Assembly: GCF_003385235.1 (NCBI RefSeq) | Contig: NZ_PQIA01000003.1 | Location: forward strand, 1 to 64,000 | Length of the DNA: 64,000 nucleotides | Origin: Amycolatopsis circi | GTDB taxonomy: Bacteria > Actinomycetota > Actinomycetes > Mycobacteriales > Pseudonocardiaceae | Direction: 5' to 3' | In this document: positions 35,971-44,533 of the stretch, in pieces | How positions within the stretch are numbered: the stretch's first letter is position 1 | How the letters are laid out: each line of letters opens with the position of its first letter | Program-made: the position numbers and the translations under genes | The notes under the pieces: generated by a model | Database searches by the model: none | What the model was told of the DNA's origin: nothing | What the model saw: only the letters and a program-made list of their open reading frames with translations

Positions 35971-37560
35971 ATGGCAATGCACGAACACGAGGTACTGATC
36001 ATCGGCTCCGGCTTCGCCGGTCTCTATCAGCTGTACCGGTTGCGCGAAGCCGGGTTCGACGCGCACGTCGTCGAGGCGGGCGAGGACGTGGGCGGAACCT
36101 GGTACTGGAATCGCTATCCCGGCGCCCGTTGCGACATCGACTCGATCGAGTACTCCTATTCCTTCGACGACGACCTTCAGCAGGAATGGGAGTGGACCGA
36201 GCGATTCGCGGCACAGCCAGAGATCCATCGCTATTTGCGCCACGTCGCCGACCGGTTCGGCCTGCGCAAGGACATTACCTTCAATACTCGCGTGCAGGCA
36301 TTGGAGTGGAGCGAAGCAGCGCGTCGATGGACCGCGACCACGACGGACGGAACGACGCTGAGCGCGCGGTTCGTGATCGCCGCGACGGGAAACCTTTCCG
36401 TGCCGACCCAACCCGACTTCCCCGGGCTCGACGATTTCGAGGGCGAGACTTACTCCACGGCACGCTGGCCCGAGGGCGGTGTCGACCTCAGCGGCAAGCG
36501 GGTCGCCGTCATCGGCACCGGCTCGTCCGGGCTGCAGACCATCACCACGATCGCGCCGGCGGTGGGGAGCCTGACGGTTTTCCAGCGCACGCCCTGCTTT
36601 TCGGCGCCTGCGCACAACCGGCCGATCGCCGAAGACCTGGCCGACGCGAAGAGCCGCTACTCCGAGATCCGGGAAAACGCGCGGAACGCGCCCGACGGCT
36701 ACGAGTGCCGTCCCGGCACGAAGGCGCTGCTCGAGTCGGACCGGATAGACGTCGAGAAGGAACTGGAGCGCCGGTGGGCCGACGGCGGCCTCTGCTTCGG
36801 CTGGGCTTTCACGGACCTGGTCCTCGATCTCCGTGCCAACGAGGTCGTCGCGGAGTACTTCCGCGACCGGATCCGGAGCATCGTCGCCGACCCGGTCGTC
36901 GCCGAGAAGCTCTGCCCGACCACGTACCCGATCTTCACCAAGCGGATGTGCGTCGACACCGGGTACTACCAGGTCTACAACCGGCCGAATGTCGAACTGG
37001 TCGACTTGCGCGAGGAGCCGCTCGTCCGCGTGACCCCGCGCGGAATCCTGGCCGGCGAACGCGAGCACGAGTTCGACGTGATCATCCTGGCCACCGGATT
37101 CGACGCCATGACCGGCGCGCTCAACGCCATCGACATCCGGAACGGCGAGGCGACGCTGAAGGAGAAGTGGACGCACGGACCCCGCACCTACCTGGGTCTC
37201 ATGTCGTCCGGGTTCCCGAACCTCTTCACGGTCACCGGGCCGCAGAGCCCGTCGGTCCTCTCGAACATGGTCACCTCGATCGAGCACCATGTCGGGTTCA
37301 TCGCCCGGGCACTGGAATACGCGCGAGCCGCGGGGTACGAGCGCATCGAGGCGGAACCCGAGAACGAGGACAACTGGGTCGCCACGACCAACGACCTCGC
37401 GAACATGACGATCTTCCCGATGGCCGCGTCGTGGTACATGGGCGCGAACGTGCCGGGCAAGGAACGCATCTTCATGCCCTTCGTCGCGGGCGTCGGGCTG
37501 TACAAGCAGGTGACCGACGGCGTCGAGGCGGGGCATTACCACGGGTTCGAGATGGAGTGA
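35971..37560 (+). CDS. Baeyer-Villiger-type flavin monooxygenase with altered fingerprint
   Basis: 529 residues, class B flavoprotein. The FAD motif is IIGSGFAGLYQLYRL with GGTWYWNRYPGARCD. The NADPH motif is VAVIGTGSSGLQTI, and the late ATG motif is ILATGFDAMTGALNAIDI. The type-I BVMO fingerprint FxGxxxHxxxWP reads FEGETYSTARWP (156-167), with Ser162 in place of the conserved His; everything else fits cyclohexanone/cyclopentadecanone-type BVMOs. The enzyme should insert O next to a carbonyl, giving an ester or lactone. It is translationally close to the esterase. Reaction inferred from family and context. Confidence 0.88.
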   Translation: MAMHEHEVLIIGSGFAGLYQLYRLREAGFDAHVVEAGEDVGGTWYWNRYPGARCDIDSIEYSYSFDDDLQQEWEWTERFAAQPEIHRYLRHVADRFGLRKDITFNTRVQALEWSEAARRWTATTTDGTTLSARFVIAATGNLSVPTQPDFPGLDDFEGETYSTARWPEGGVDLSGKRVAVIGTGSSGLQTITTIAPAVGSLTVFQRTPCFSAPAHNRPIAEDLADAKSRYSEIRENARNAPDGYECRPGTKALLESDRIDVEKELERRWADGGLCFGWAFTDLVLDLRANEVVAEYFRDRIRSIVADPVVAEKLCPTTYPIFTKRMCVDTGYYQVYNRPNVELVDLREEPLVRVTPRGILAGEREHEFDVIILATGFDAMTGALNAIDIRNGEATLKEKWTHGPRTYLGLMSSGFPNLFTVTGPQSPSVLSNMVTSIEHHVGFIARALEYARAAGYERIEAEPENEDNWVATTNDLANMTIFPMAASWYMGANVPGKERIFMPFVAGVGLYKQVTDGVEAGHYHGFEME

Positions 37561-37567
37561 GACCGCT

Positions 37568-37610
37568 GGCGACTGCCCGCTTCCCCAGGGAAGGGAATGC
37601 GGCAGTCGCC
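37568..37610. terminator. Hairpin between convergent BVMO and VOC genes
   Basis: GGCGACTGCC and its perfect complement GGCAGTCGCC around a 23-nt loop, immediately after the BVMO stop and before the VOC stop. Confidence 0.6.
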
Positions 37611-37621
37611 GGTCCCACACC

Positions 37622-38098
37622 TCAGCGCTGAGATCGACCAAGTTCAAGCGCTTCGAACGCGTTCTCCGCGACGGGCTGCATCCAGTGGAACAGCGCGTTT
37701 CCGGTCTCCTGCGGCCGGACGAAAAACTCGGCCCACCCGGCGTGGTCGTCACTCTCCCCCACTAGCGTCGCGCCCCGCCGGCGGGCAGCTGTCCGGCACG
37801 CGGTGATGTCGTCGGAGTCGAAGGAGACGTGGTGCAGTCCGCCGCCGGTTCGTTCCAGGAAGCGAGTCAGCGCACTGGCGGCATTCTCGAACGGCGAGCA
37901 CACCTCCAGCATCAAACCGGAGGAGGCCCGGACCCACGACCAGCGTCCGTTGAGTTCCGCGTCGTCGCCGCTCTGGTTGATCTCCCCCGCGAACAACCTG
38001 ACCAGCGAATCGACCACCGTGTCGTATTCGGCGCCGGGAACCACGATGCCGATGTGGTTGAGGCGACCGAGTTCCGGTTCAGCTGGCAAGGCGCTCAC
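37622..38098 (-). CDS. VOC/glyoxalase-family protein (methylmalonyl-CoA epimerase-like)
   Basis: 158 residues from a GTG at 38098 that overlaps the LuxR gene by 20 bp. Two beta-alpha-beta-beta-beta modules begin NHIGIVVPGAEYDTVV and LHHVSFDSDDITACRTAA; H in NHIG, E in LMLEVCSP and H in LHHVSF could bind a metal. This layout is shared by epimerases, lactoylglutathione lyases and extradiol dioxygenases. A longer form starting at 38161 would run through the regulator's coding end and is less likely. Co-transcribed with the LuxR gene, leftward. Confidence 0.7.
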   Translation of the reverse strand: MSALPAEPELGRLNHIGIVVPGAEYDTVVDSLVRLFAGEINQSGDDAELNGRWSWVRASSGLMLEVCSPFENAASALTRFLERTGGGLHHVSFDSDDITACRTAARRRGATLVGESDDHAGWAEFFVRPQETGNALFHWMQPVAENAFEALELGRSQR

Positions 38099-38762
38099 TC
38101 CCGGACAGTTCGACCTTGACGAGAAGGCCAAGCTCCTGGGCTCGGCTCGCGGCCTCGGCACGGTTCCGTACGCCGAGCTTGCGGTACACCGCGCTCGTGT
38201 GCTGTTTGACGGTGTGGCGCGAGAGGTTGAGGCTGGCCGCCGTCTCCGGGTTGCTCAGGCCGGCAGCGAGGTGCTGAAGCACGTCGAGTTCGCGGCGGGA
38301 CAGTCGATTCTCGGGAGTCGCGTCGGTTTTCGGGAATACCCGGACGCCCTCCGCGACCCGCTTGATGGCGGACACGATCGCACCTCGGGGAAGGTGCTTC
38401 GAAAGAGCGCCCGCGGCGCCCAGCGAGGTCGCCAACGCCGTCGGCACCCGGCCGAGTCCAGCCATGAGAACCATCTTGACGTGCGGCATCCAGTCCTGGA
38501 TCCAACAGCAGAGTTCGGCGCTCGAACGTCCGCGAAGAGAGGCGCTGACGACCACGACCTGCGGCTGGTGGCGACGGATCGCCTGGACCGCGTCCTTCGC
38601 CGTGCTCGCCATGTAGCAGGCCGACACCCAGGGAGCGGCTTCGAGGACGGCACAGAGACCCGCCTGCATCAGTTCGTTCTCGTCGACGACCAGGATGCGC
38701 TGCAACTGGCAGAAATCGGTTGTATCGGTCGTCTCAAGCGGGCGTTCGGCAAGCACTGTCAT
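38079..38762 (-). CDS. LuxR/NarL-type regulator with degenerate receiver domain
   Basis: 227 residues from the ATG at 38762 (AAGGGA upstream). The N-terminal receiver-like domain is RILVVDENELMQAGL (acid pair D27-E28) with K122 in LSKH. The phosphoacceptor position in PQVVVVSASL is Ser73 instead of Asp. The C-terminal LuxR HTH is LSRRELDVLQHLAAGLSNPETAASLNLSRHTVKQHTSAVYRKLGV. No histidine kinase is in the window. It probably works without phosphorylation, perhaps through a ligand, and is one of two candidates for binding the CCCCCAnnYGGGC sites. A longer ATG frame upstream has no ribosome-binding site. Confidence 0.85.
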   Translation of the reverse strand: MTVLAERPLETTDTTDFCQLQRILVVDENELMQAGLCAVLEAAPWVSACYMASTAKDAVQAIRRHQPQVVVVSASLRGRSSAELCCWIQDWMPHVKMVLMAGLGRVPTALATSLGAAGALSKHLPRGAIVSAIKRVAEGVRVFPKTDATPENRLSRRELDVLQHLAAGLSNPETAASLNLSRHTVKQHTSAVYRKLGVRNRAEAASRAQELGLLVKVELSGSERLAS

Positions 38763-39131
38763 GGCACGTTCCCTTGCGTTCAGCGAATCCTCACCCGACG
38801 TTCGCGCGGCGACAGCCAGCCTGCGCGACTGTGAGCGGGGACACGCGGGGGGAACTACGTGTTTGAACACCCGCATTGCGTCTGCGCGAACACGACCGAC
38901 ATCGCGACGACCCTCCCGCGGGATCCGGCCAGATGGCTAAACAGGTCGCCGACCTGGCACTTCATGCCAGGGCCATCGAATTCACCTGCGCACGTTCGCG
39001 GAAGAACTGCTCAACCGAGCCCGCACATGGTGCCCGCGGCCAACTGACGCGGCGGTCCGGCGCAAGAGTCCGTCCAGCCCCGCACGGAAATGCCGCCGCG
39101 GGAATCCGGCGGCGGCACTTCCGTCCAGGCC
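38763..39131. other. Gap holding LuxR promoter and a terminator
   Basis: No gene visible. The leftward LuxR promoter must be here. A GC-rich hairpin (39084-39124) ends the acyl-CoA synthetase unit. No good copy of the island motif is present. Confidence 0.5.
39084..39124 (-). terminator. Hairpin after the acyl-CoA synthetase gene
   Basis: 16-nt arms ACGGAAATGCCGCCGC / GCGGCGGCACTTCCGT with one non-Watson-Crick pair and a 9-nt loop, starting 7 nt beyond the stop. Confidence 0.65.
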
Positions 39132-40706
39132 TCAGCGTCGGCCGAGGGCCACGTTCGCGTCCCACGCCGCGGCGGTGATCCCGCGCTCGCGGACCTTGCC
39201 CTTCTCGACCCGCTCCGACGGGGTTTTCGGCAGGCGGTCGACGACCTCGACGTAGCGCGGAACGGCGAACCGCGGAAGATCCCGGGTGACGAACTCGACC
39301 AGTTCGGCCGGGTCGAGGGCGGCTCCGGCAGCCGGGACGACGAGCACCGCGACGTCCTCCTCGCCCACTTCCGAAGGCACCCCGATCGCCGCGACCTCGA
39401 GCACCTGCGGGTGAGCGGCGACAGCCTGCTCGACCTCCCAAGCCGAGACGTTCTCGCCGCGGTGGCGGATCGAGTCCTTCTTGCGGCCGATGTATTCCAG
39501 CATCCCGTCGGGATGTTCACGGACGAGGTCGCCGGTGTGGAACCACAGATTGCGCCAGACCTCGGCTGTCTCCACCGGTTTCGCCCAGTAGCCCTGCATT
39601 ATCGCGAAGGGCTCGCGCGGCCGGTAGACCAGCTCGCCGGCCTGACCCTCGTCCACGGGTGCGTCGTTGTCGTCGACCAGCTGGATCTCCACCTCGGGGA
39701 TGGCCCGGCCGATGCGGCCCGGAACCGTCTGACCGGGAGGTGCCGACGTCAGCAGAACGCACTCGGTCATGCCGTACGCCTCGATGATCTGCACTCCGAA
39801 GCGAGCCTCGAAGTCGCGCAGGATCTCGCCGGGTGTGGATGAGCAGATCGCAGTCCGGGCGGGTTGGTCGGCGTCGCCGGGCCGCGGCTCCTGTTTGTGG
39901 AGCATCCACAGCATCGTGCCGATCGTGGCGAAAATCGTCGCGCCGCTCTCGCGCACCTCGTCCCAGAAGCGGCTGACGCTGAACCTCCGTCCCAGCACGC
40001 CCTTGCCGCCCACGGACCAGGCAGTCGTGAGGAAGGCGCGCGCGTCGATGTGGAAGAGCGGCTGCACGCACAGCACCACGTCGTCCGAGCGAACCTCCAT
40101 CAGCTGAGCCGCATGAGCCGCCTTCGCGGGGTAGTAGCGCTGCGGCAGCATGACGCCCTTCGAGGGGCCGGTCGTGCCGGAGGTGTACATGATCGTCGCG
40201 ATGTCGCCCGGCAGCGGAGCCGCCAGCTCCTCCTCCGAAGCCGAGCCCAGCGCGAGCAGTTCGTCGAAGCTGAGCTGCCGTACGGCATCCCCGAACGGCT
40301 TCGTCGAGTGTTCCCCGATGCACACGACGAACTCGGGCCGATCGGTGATCGTTTCCGCGAGGATCTGGAGGTAGTCCTCGGTTCCCATGAGGACCCGCGG
40401 CGCCGCGTCGTGCACGAAATACTCCAGGAGCCGCCCGCGCGCCTCGACGTTGAACGGCACGTCGATCCCGCGGGCCGCGTTCGTGCCGAGCCATGCCCAC
40501 AGGGTCTCCGGCCGGTTGTCGCACATGATGCCCACTCGGTCGCCGGGCTCGATCCCCAGCGCACGCAGGCCCCGTCCGGTGCGCTCGACCTGATCGAGAG
40601 TCTCGCGGCGGGTGAAGCTCTCACCGACGATGCGGATGCACTCTCGGTCGGGATCCTCGGCGGCGGCCGTCCGGAGTGCGAGAAGAAGGCTGTCCTGGAT
40701 GCTCAT
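39132..40706 (-). CDS. Acyl-CoA synthetase (CaiC-like AMP-forming ligase)
   Basis: 524 residues. The AMP-binding P-loop is MYTSGTTGPSKGVMLPQ, A5 is EAYGMTECVLLTS, A7 is WFHTGDLVREHPDGMLEYIGRKKDSIRHRGENVS, and A10 is LPKTPSERVEKGKVR with the catalytic Lys. The sequence resembles crotonobetaine/carnitine-CoA ligases, which act on short polar acids. It would activate the acid released by ring opening for beta-oxidation. Start ATG at 40706 with CGGAGA before it. Motif site 4 lies exactly 54 nt upstream. Divergent from the acyl-CoA dehydrogenase operon. Confidence 0.9.
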   Translation of the reverse strand: MSIQDSLLLALRTAAAEDPDRECIRIVGESFTRRETLDQVERTGRGLRALGIEPGDRVGIMCDNRPETLWAWLGTNAARGIDVPFNVEARGRLLEYFVHDAAPRVLMGTEDYLQILAETITDRPEFVVCIGEHSTKPFGDAVRQLSFDELLALGSASEEELAAPLPGDIATIMYTSGTTGPSKGVMLPQRYYPAKAAHAAQLMEVRSDDVVLCVQPLFHIDARAFLTTAWSVGGKGVLGRRFSVSRFWDEVRESGATIFATIGTMLWMLHKQEPRPGDADQPARTAICSSTPGEILRDFEARFGVQIIEAYGMTECVLLTSAPPGQTVPGRIGRAIPEVEIQLVDDNDAPVDEGQAGELVYRPREPFAIMQGYWAKPVETAEVWRNLWFHTGDLVREHPDGMLEYIGRKKDSIRHRGENVSAWEVEQAVAAHPQVLEVAAIGVPSEVGEEDVAVLVVPAAGAALDPAELVEFVTRDLPRFAVPRYVEVVDRLPKTPSERVEKGKVRERGITAAAWDANVALGRR

Positions 40707-40760
40707 TCTCCGATCGTGCGCGCAGTCCCCGAAAGCGCTCCGGCGCACGGCTTCCCCGAC

Positions 40761-40773
40761 ACCCGCATGGGGG
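40761..40773 (-). promoter_or_regulatory. Island motif site 4 (CCCCCATGCGGGT)
   Basis: Read on the minus strand; fits CCCCCAnnYGGG[C/T]. It ends 54 nt before the acyl-CoA synthetase ATG. Confidence 0.62.
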
Positions 40774-40814
40774 AATACCGGCGCGAGCCAGAGCTGCGCG
40801 GCTTTCGGCATACC

Positions 40815-40827
40815 CGCCCAGTTGGGC
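40815..40827 (+). promoter_or_regulatory. Island motif site 5 (CGCCCAGTTGGGC)
   Basis: One mismatch in the C-run; sits inside a longer palindrome (CCCGCCCAGTTGGGCGGG). It ends 91 nt before the acyl-CoA dehydrogenase ATG at 40919. Confidence 0.5.
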
Positions 40828-40918
40828 GGGAAATGACGCCGCCGTCGACCACCGTCCGCCAATCGGCGATAGGTCTCGGGTCAACGATCTCACCCGCTAT
40901 GACAGGAAGGCGTCCTCC

Positions 40919-42028
40919 ATGGATTTCACCTTCGCGCAGGAGCAGGAAGACCTGCGTGACGCCGTCCGGTCCTTCCTGCGCAAACGAGCCGGCGCGGACG
41001 CCCGGCGAGAACTCCTCCACACCGGCTACGCCTTCGACCGCGAGGTCTGGCGAAGCATGGCCCGTGACCTCGGGCTCCAGACTCTGACAGTGCCCGAGGA
41101 ACGCGGCGGCAGCGGTGCCGGCTTCCTCGAGTCGATGATCGTCTTCGAAGAGATGGGGCGCGAACTGTTCTCCGGCCCCTTCTTCTCGACGGTCCTGGCG
41201 ACCTGGGTCCTCGATGCCTCCGCTTCCGACGCAGCGAACACTGCTCTCCAGCAGGTCGCCGACGGAGACCTGGTCCTGACCGCGGCCATCGCCGACGAGT
41301 CGGGGACCTGGTCGGCGCCCGGCACGGCGACCCGGGCGGTCGCGACTCCCGACGGTCATCGCGTCACCGGGGCGAAGGCACGGGTCACCGATCTCCCGGT
41401 CGCCGACGCCTTCGTCGTGTGGGCGCAGACAGCCGAAGGACCGTCTTGGTTCCTGGCCCCGGCCGGTGCGGACGGAGTCGAGGCGATCGCCGAGGAGAGT
41501 CTCGACCTCGCCCGGCCGATCGGCACCCTGCGGCTCACGGACACGCCCGCGACGCTCATCGTCGGACCCGGACAGGCTGCCGCCGTAAGGGAATCCGTCG
41601 ACACCCGCGCCTGCGTCGCGCTGGCCGCAGAACTGGTCGGCACCGCCCAGGCGGCTCTCGACCAGTCCGTCGAATGGAGCAAGAGCCGGCATCAGTTCGG
41701 CCGCCCCATCGGCTCCTTCCAAGCCCTCAAACACCTGTGCGCCGACGCTCTTGTCGAGGTCGAGGCGGCGCGAGTGCTCACCCATTACGCGGCGTGGGCA
41801 ATCGCGGCCGGCCAGGCGGAAGCGCCGGTGCTCGCTTCCATGGCCAAGCAAGCGGCCGCGGATGCCGCTGCACAGGCCGCGGGGAACAACATCCAGATCC
41901 ACGGCGGCATCGGCGCCACTTGGGAGCACGAAGCCCATCTCTGGCTGCGCCGGGCCAAGGCCTCCGGCGCGCTCTTCGGGAGTCCGCGCCAGCACCGCGC
42001 CCGGATCTCCGACCTGCTTTCGGCCTAG
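40919..42028 (+). CDS. Acyl-CoA dehydrogenase, subunit 1 of a pair
   Basis: 369 residues: N-terminal helix MDFTFAQEQEDLRDAVRSFL, FAD-facing LQTLTVPEERGGSGAGFLE, and a C-terminal domain with SKSRHQFGRPIGSFQALKHLCAD and NNIQIHGGIGATWEHEAHLWLRRAK. The middle beta-domain is divergent. It lies 26 nt before a second acyl-CoA dehydrogenase gene. Such adjacent unequal pairs in actinobacteria (steroid side-chain enzymes such as ChsE1/E2 are the known example) form alpha2beta2 enzymes acting on ring-linked short acyl chains. It heads a five-gene beta-oxidation operon. Confidence 0.9.
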   Translation: MDFTFAQEQEDLRDAVRSFLRKRAGADARRELLHTGYAFDREVWRSMARDLGLQTLTVPEERGGSGAGFLESMIVFEEMGRELFSGPFFSTVLATWVLDASASDAANTALQQVADGDLVLTAAIADESGTWSAPGTATRAVATPDGHRVTGAKARVTDLPVADAFVVWAQTAEGPSWFLAPAGADGVEAIAEESLDLARPIGTLRLTDTPATLIVGPGQAAAVRESVDTRACVALAAELVGTAQAALDQSVEWSKSRHQFGRPIGSFQALKHLCADALVEVEAARVLTHYAAWAIAAGQAEAPVLASMAKQAAADAAAQAAGNNIQIHGGIGATWEHEAHLWLRRAKASGALFGSPRQHRARISDLLSA

Positions 42029-42054
42029 TCCTTCCCCGTCACGTCAGGACAGTC

Positions 42055-43275
42055 ATGAACCCCGTTTTTTCGACTCCCGTACAGGAATTCCAGCGAGAAT
42101 TCGCCGAGTTCCTCCGGCAGGTCCTACCGGCAGGCTGGGCCGGGTCCGGCGCCCTGCCGCACGACGAGTTCCCCGCTTTCGCGGCAGACCTTCGCCGAGC
42201 CCTCTACGAGGGCGGTTACCTCGGCGTCGACTGGCCGACCGAGTACGGCGGCCGGGGCCTGACCCCGGAACACCAGGTGGCCGTCGCCGAGCAGCTGACC
42301 CGGATGAAGCTCCCCCAAACCTCCCTCAGCGACGTCTTCGGCATGCAGATGTTCGGCTCGACCGTGCTCGCGTTCGGCACCGAGGAACAGAAGCACCGGT
42401 TCCTGCCGGGCATCCTCAGCGGCGAGGTCAAGTGGTGCCAGGGCTATTCGGAGCCGCAGTCCGGCTCCGACCTGGCCAGCGTGTCGACGGCGGCCGTGCG
42501 CGGCGCGGACGGGTGGCACATCGACGGGCAGAAGATCTGGACCGGCACCGCGCACCTCGCCGACTGGATCTTTGCGCTGGTGCGGACCGACCCGGAGGCG
42601 CCCAAGCACCGCGGGCTGACGCTGCTGGCCTGCCCGTTGCGGCAACCGGGCATCGAGATACGGCAGATCCGGCAGATGTGGGGAGAGGCCGAGTTCAACG
42701 AGGTCTTCTTCACCGATGCCGTGACCGCCGACGACAACGTCATCGGCGGCGTCAACAACGGCTGGCGGGTGGCGACGGCCCTGCTCGAACACGAACGCGG
42801 GGGCGCGGCGGCGGTCCTGGCAGTGCGCTTCGAGGAGGAACTCGACCGGCTCTGCGAGCTGGCCCGCGAACACCGCCGCGACCAGGACAGCGACATCCGG
42901 CAGCGGATCGCCTGGTGCCGCGCGCGCGTGCTCGCCATGAAACTGCTCGGCTACAAGGCTTTGACCCGGTCTCTGCGCGGCCAGCCGATCGGTGCGGAGG
43001 CGGCGATGACCAAGCTCTACTGGTCCGAGTACCACGTCGTCCTGACGGATCTCGCGATGGACATCCTCGGCGACGAGGCACTCGTGCTCCGCGGCCGCCG
43101 GCCCGCGCTGGCCGACGGCCCGGACGCGCCGGGCGCGCCGACCGACAGCGCCGGGTGGATCACGACCTTCCTGACCTCCCGGTCGAGCCGCATCTACGCC
43201 GGCACGAACCAGATCCAGCGCACTCTGCTCGCCGAGTCGATCCTCGGCATGCCCCGCGAACCGCGCCCCGCCTGA
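42055..43275 (+). CDS. Acyl-CoA dehydrogenase, subunit 2 of a pair
   Basis: 406 residues. FadE-like features are YLGVDWPTEYGGRGLTPEHQ, WCQGYSEPQSGSDLASVST (FAD/substrate segment), HIDGQKIWTGTAHLADW and the end SSRIYAGTNQIQRTLLAESILGMPR. Compared with subunit 1 it keeps the full substrate-binding middle domain. It introduces the alpha-beta double bond of an acyl-CoA. It is followed 26 nt later by an enoyl-CoA hydratase gene. Confidence 0.92.
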   Translation: MNPVFSTPVQEFQREFAEFLRQVLPAGWAGSGALPHDEFPAFAADLRRALYEGGYLGVDWPTEYGGRGLTPEHQVAVAEQLTRMKLPQTSLSDVFGMQMFGSTVLAFGTEEQKHRFLPGILSGEVKWCQGYSEPQSGSDLASVSTAAVRGADGWHIDGQKIWTGTAHLADWIFALVRTDPEAPKHRGLTLLACPLRQPGIEIRQIRQMWGEAEFNEVFFTDAVTADDNVIGGVNNGWRVATALLEHERGGAAAVLAVRFEEELDRLCELAREHRRDQDSDIRQRIAWCRARVLAMKLLGYKALTRSLRGQPIGAEAAMTKLYWSEYHVVLTDLAMDILGDEALVLRGRRPALADGPDAPGAPTDSAGWITTFLTSRSSRIYAGTNQIQRTLLAESILGMPREPRPA

Positions 43276-43301
43276 CCCCCATCTCCAGGAGAGGAATCAC
43301 C

Positions 43302-44090
43302 ATGACCGACGTGGTCGAGGTCGAGGACCGAGGACCGGTGCGGCACGTCGTCCTCAACCGGCCCGAGCAGCTCAACGCGATGAACGACGCGCTGGCCGAC
43401 GGCCTGGTCGAGGCACTCGAAAACTGTGCCCACGACGAGGATCTGCGCGTCGTCGTCGTGACCGGCGCGGGAAAAGCCTTCTGCGCGGGCGGCGACCTCA
43501 ACGCCATGGCGGCCGGACGCGACGCGATGTCCGCCCCGCGCGAGGTGGCCAAGCTCCGGCGCCACGCACGCGCGGCGGAGCTGCTGCGGACAATGCCGGC
43601 CGCCACAATCGCCGCCGTGCACGGAGCCTGCGCCGGGGCCGGCCTCGGGCTGGCGCTCGCTGCCGACCTCCGGATCGCCTCCGAGGCCGCTGTCTTCCGT
43701 TCTGCCTTCCTCACCGCCGGACTGTCGGGCGATTTCGGCACGGCGTGGTCGCTGACCCGGTTGCTCGGCGAGGCTCGTGCCCGCGAACTGATGCTGCTCA
43801 ACGAAAAGGTGAACGCCGCGCGTGCCTTGGACATCGGCCTCGTCAGCGCGGTGGTGGCAGCCGACAAGTTCGCCGACGAGACCGACCGATTGGCGCAGCG
43901 GCTCGCCGGGTCGGCACCACTCGCCCTGCGGCGGATGAAACAGAACCTGCGCGAAGCGTCAACAGCGTCCTTCGCCGACTGCGTCGCCAGCGAGTCGTTG
44001 CGGCACATCGAGTGCGCGTTCAGCGATGACGCCGCGGAGGCCGGAGCCGCCTTCATGGCGCGCCGCACGCCGCAGTTCCACGGGCGCTGA
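43302..44090 (+). CDS. Enoyl-CoA hydratase/isomerase
   Basis: 262 residues of crotonase fold: VRHVVLNRPEQLNAMND, VVVTGAGKAFCAGGDLNAM (oxyanion hole), AAVHGACAGAGLGLALAADLRIAS and TAGLSGDFGTAWSLTRLLG. In the second catalytic region Asp replaces the usual Glu, as in isomerase-type members, so isomerisation instead of hydration is possible. Strong CCAGGAGAGGA before the ATG. Part of the beta-oxidation operon. Confidence 0.9.
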   Translation: MTDVVEVEDRGPVRHVVLNRPEQLNAMNDALADGLVEALENCAHDEDLRVVVVTGAGKAFCAGGDLNAMAAGRDAMSAPREVAKLRRHARAAELLRTMPAATIAAVHGACAGAGLGLALAADLRIASEAAVFRSAFLTAGLSGDFGTAWSLTRLLGEARARELMLLNEKVNAARALDIGLVSAVVAADKFADETDRLAQRLAGSAPLALRRMKQNLREASTASFADCVASESLRHIECAFSDDAAEAGAAFMARRTPQFHGR

Positions 44091-44117
44091 GCCCGCAACA
44101 AGGAAGAGAGTCACCTC

Positions 44118-44522
44118 ATGGTCGAGTATTTCGACGGAGACGGCCTGCCCGAGCCCGTCGGCTACCGCCAGGCGTCGCGGACGTCCGGCACCAGTGTGGT
44201 CCGCATCGCCGGACAGGTCGGCGTCGATGCCGAGGGCACCCGGATCGGCGAACCCGGCGACTACGCCGCGCAGGCAGAACGCGCCGTCGACAATGCTCTG
44301 CTCGCCTTCGCGGCCGGCGGAGCACGCCCCGAGCACATCGCGCACCTCACCTACTACGTCGTCGGACTGGACGAAACCACTGCCGGACAGGTCAATCGCG
44401 GGATCGGGCGCGCGGTCCGCAGGCACGGCATGCAGCCAGTGCCCGCGACGATGATCGGGATCACCGGCCTCATGCGCGGTGACTTGCTCATCGAGGTCAA
44501 CGGCACCGCAGTGATCGGCTGA
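44118..44522 (+). CDS. Rid-family protein, second copy
   Basis: 134 residues: TSGTSVVRIAGQVGVDAEGTRIG at the start and ATMIGITGLMRGDLLIEVNGTAVIG at the end. The Arg of RidA (PARSxV) is missing (PVPATMIGI), as in the other Rid protein of this island. Its place between two enoyl-CoA hydratase genes argues for a role on a CoA- or imine-linked pathway intermediate. The two Rid proteins share their C-terminal GITGL pattern but are otherwise divergent, so they are not a recent duplication. Confidence 0.82.
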   Translation: MVEYFDGDGLPEPVGYRQASRTSGTSVVRIAGQVGVDAEGTRIGEPGDYAAQAERAVDNALLAFAAGGARPEHIAHLTYYVVGLDETTAGQVNRGIGRAVRRHGMQPVPATMIGITGLMRGDLLIEVNGTAVIG

Positions 44523-44533
44523 AGGAGTCGAAC

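Noticed and set aside
38839..38851. Possible island motif upstream of the LuxR gene (CCCCCGCGTGTCC on the minus strand)
   Set aside because: Too many mismatches in the right half; not counted, so the LuxR gene has no supported site.
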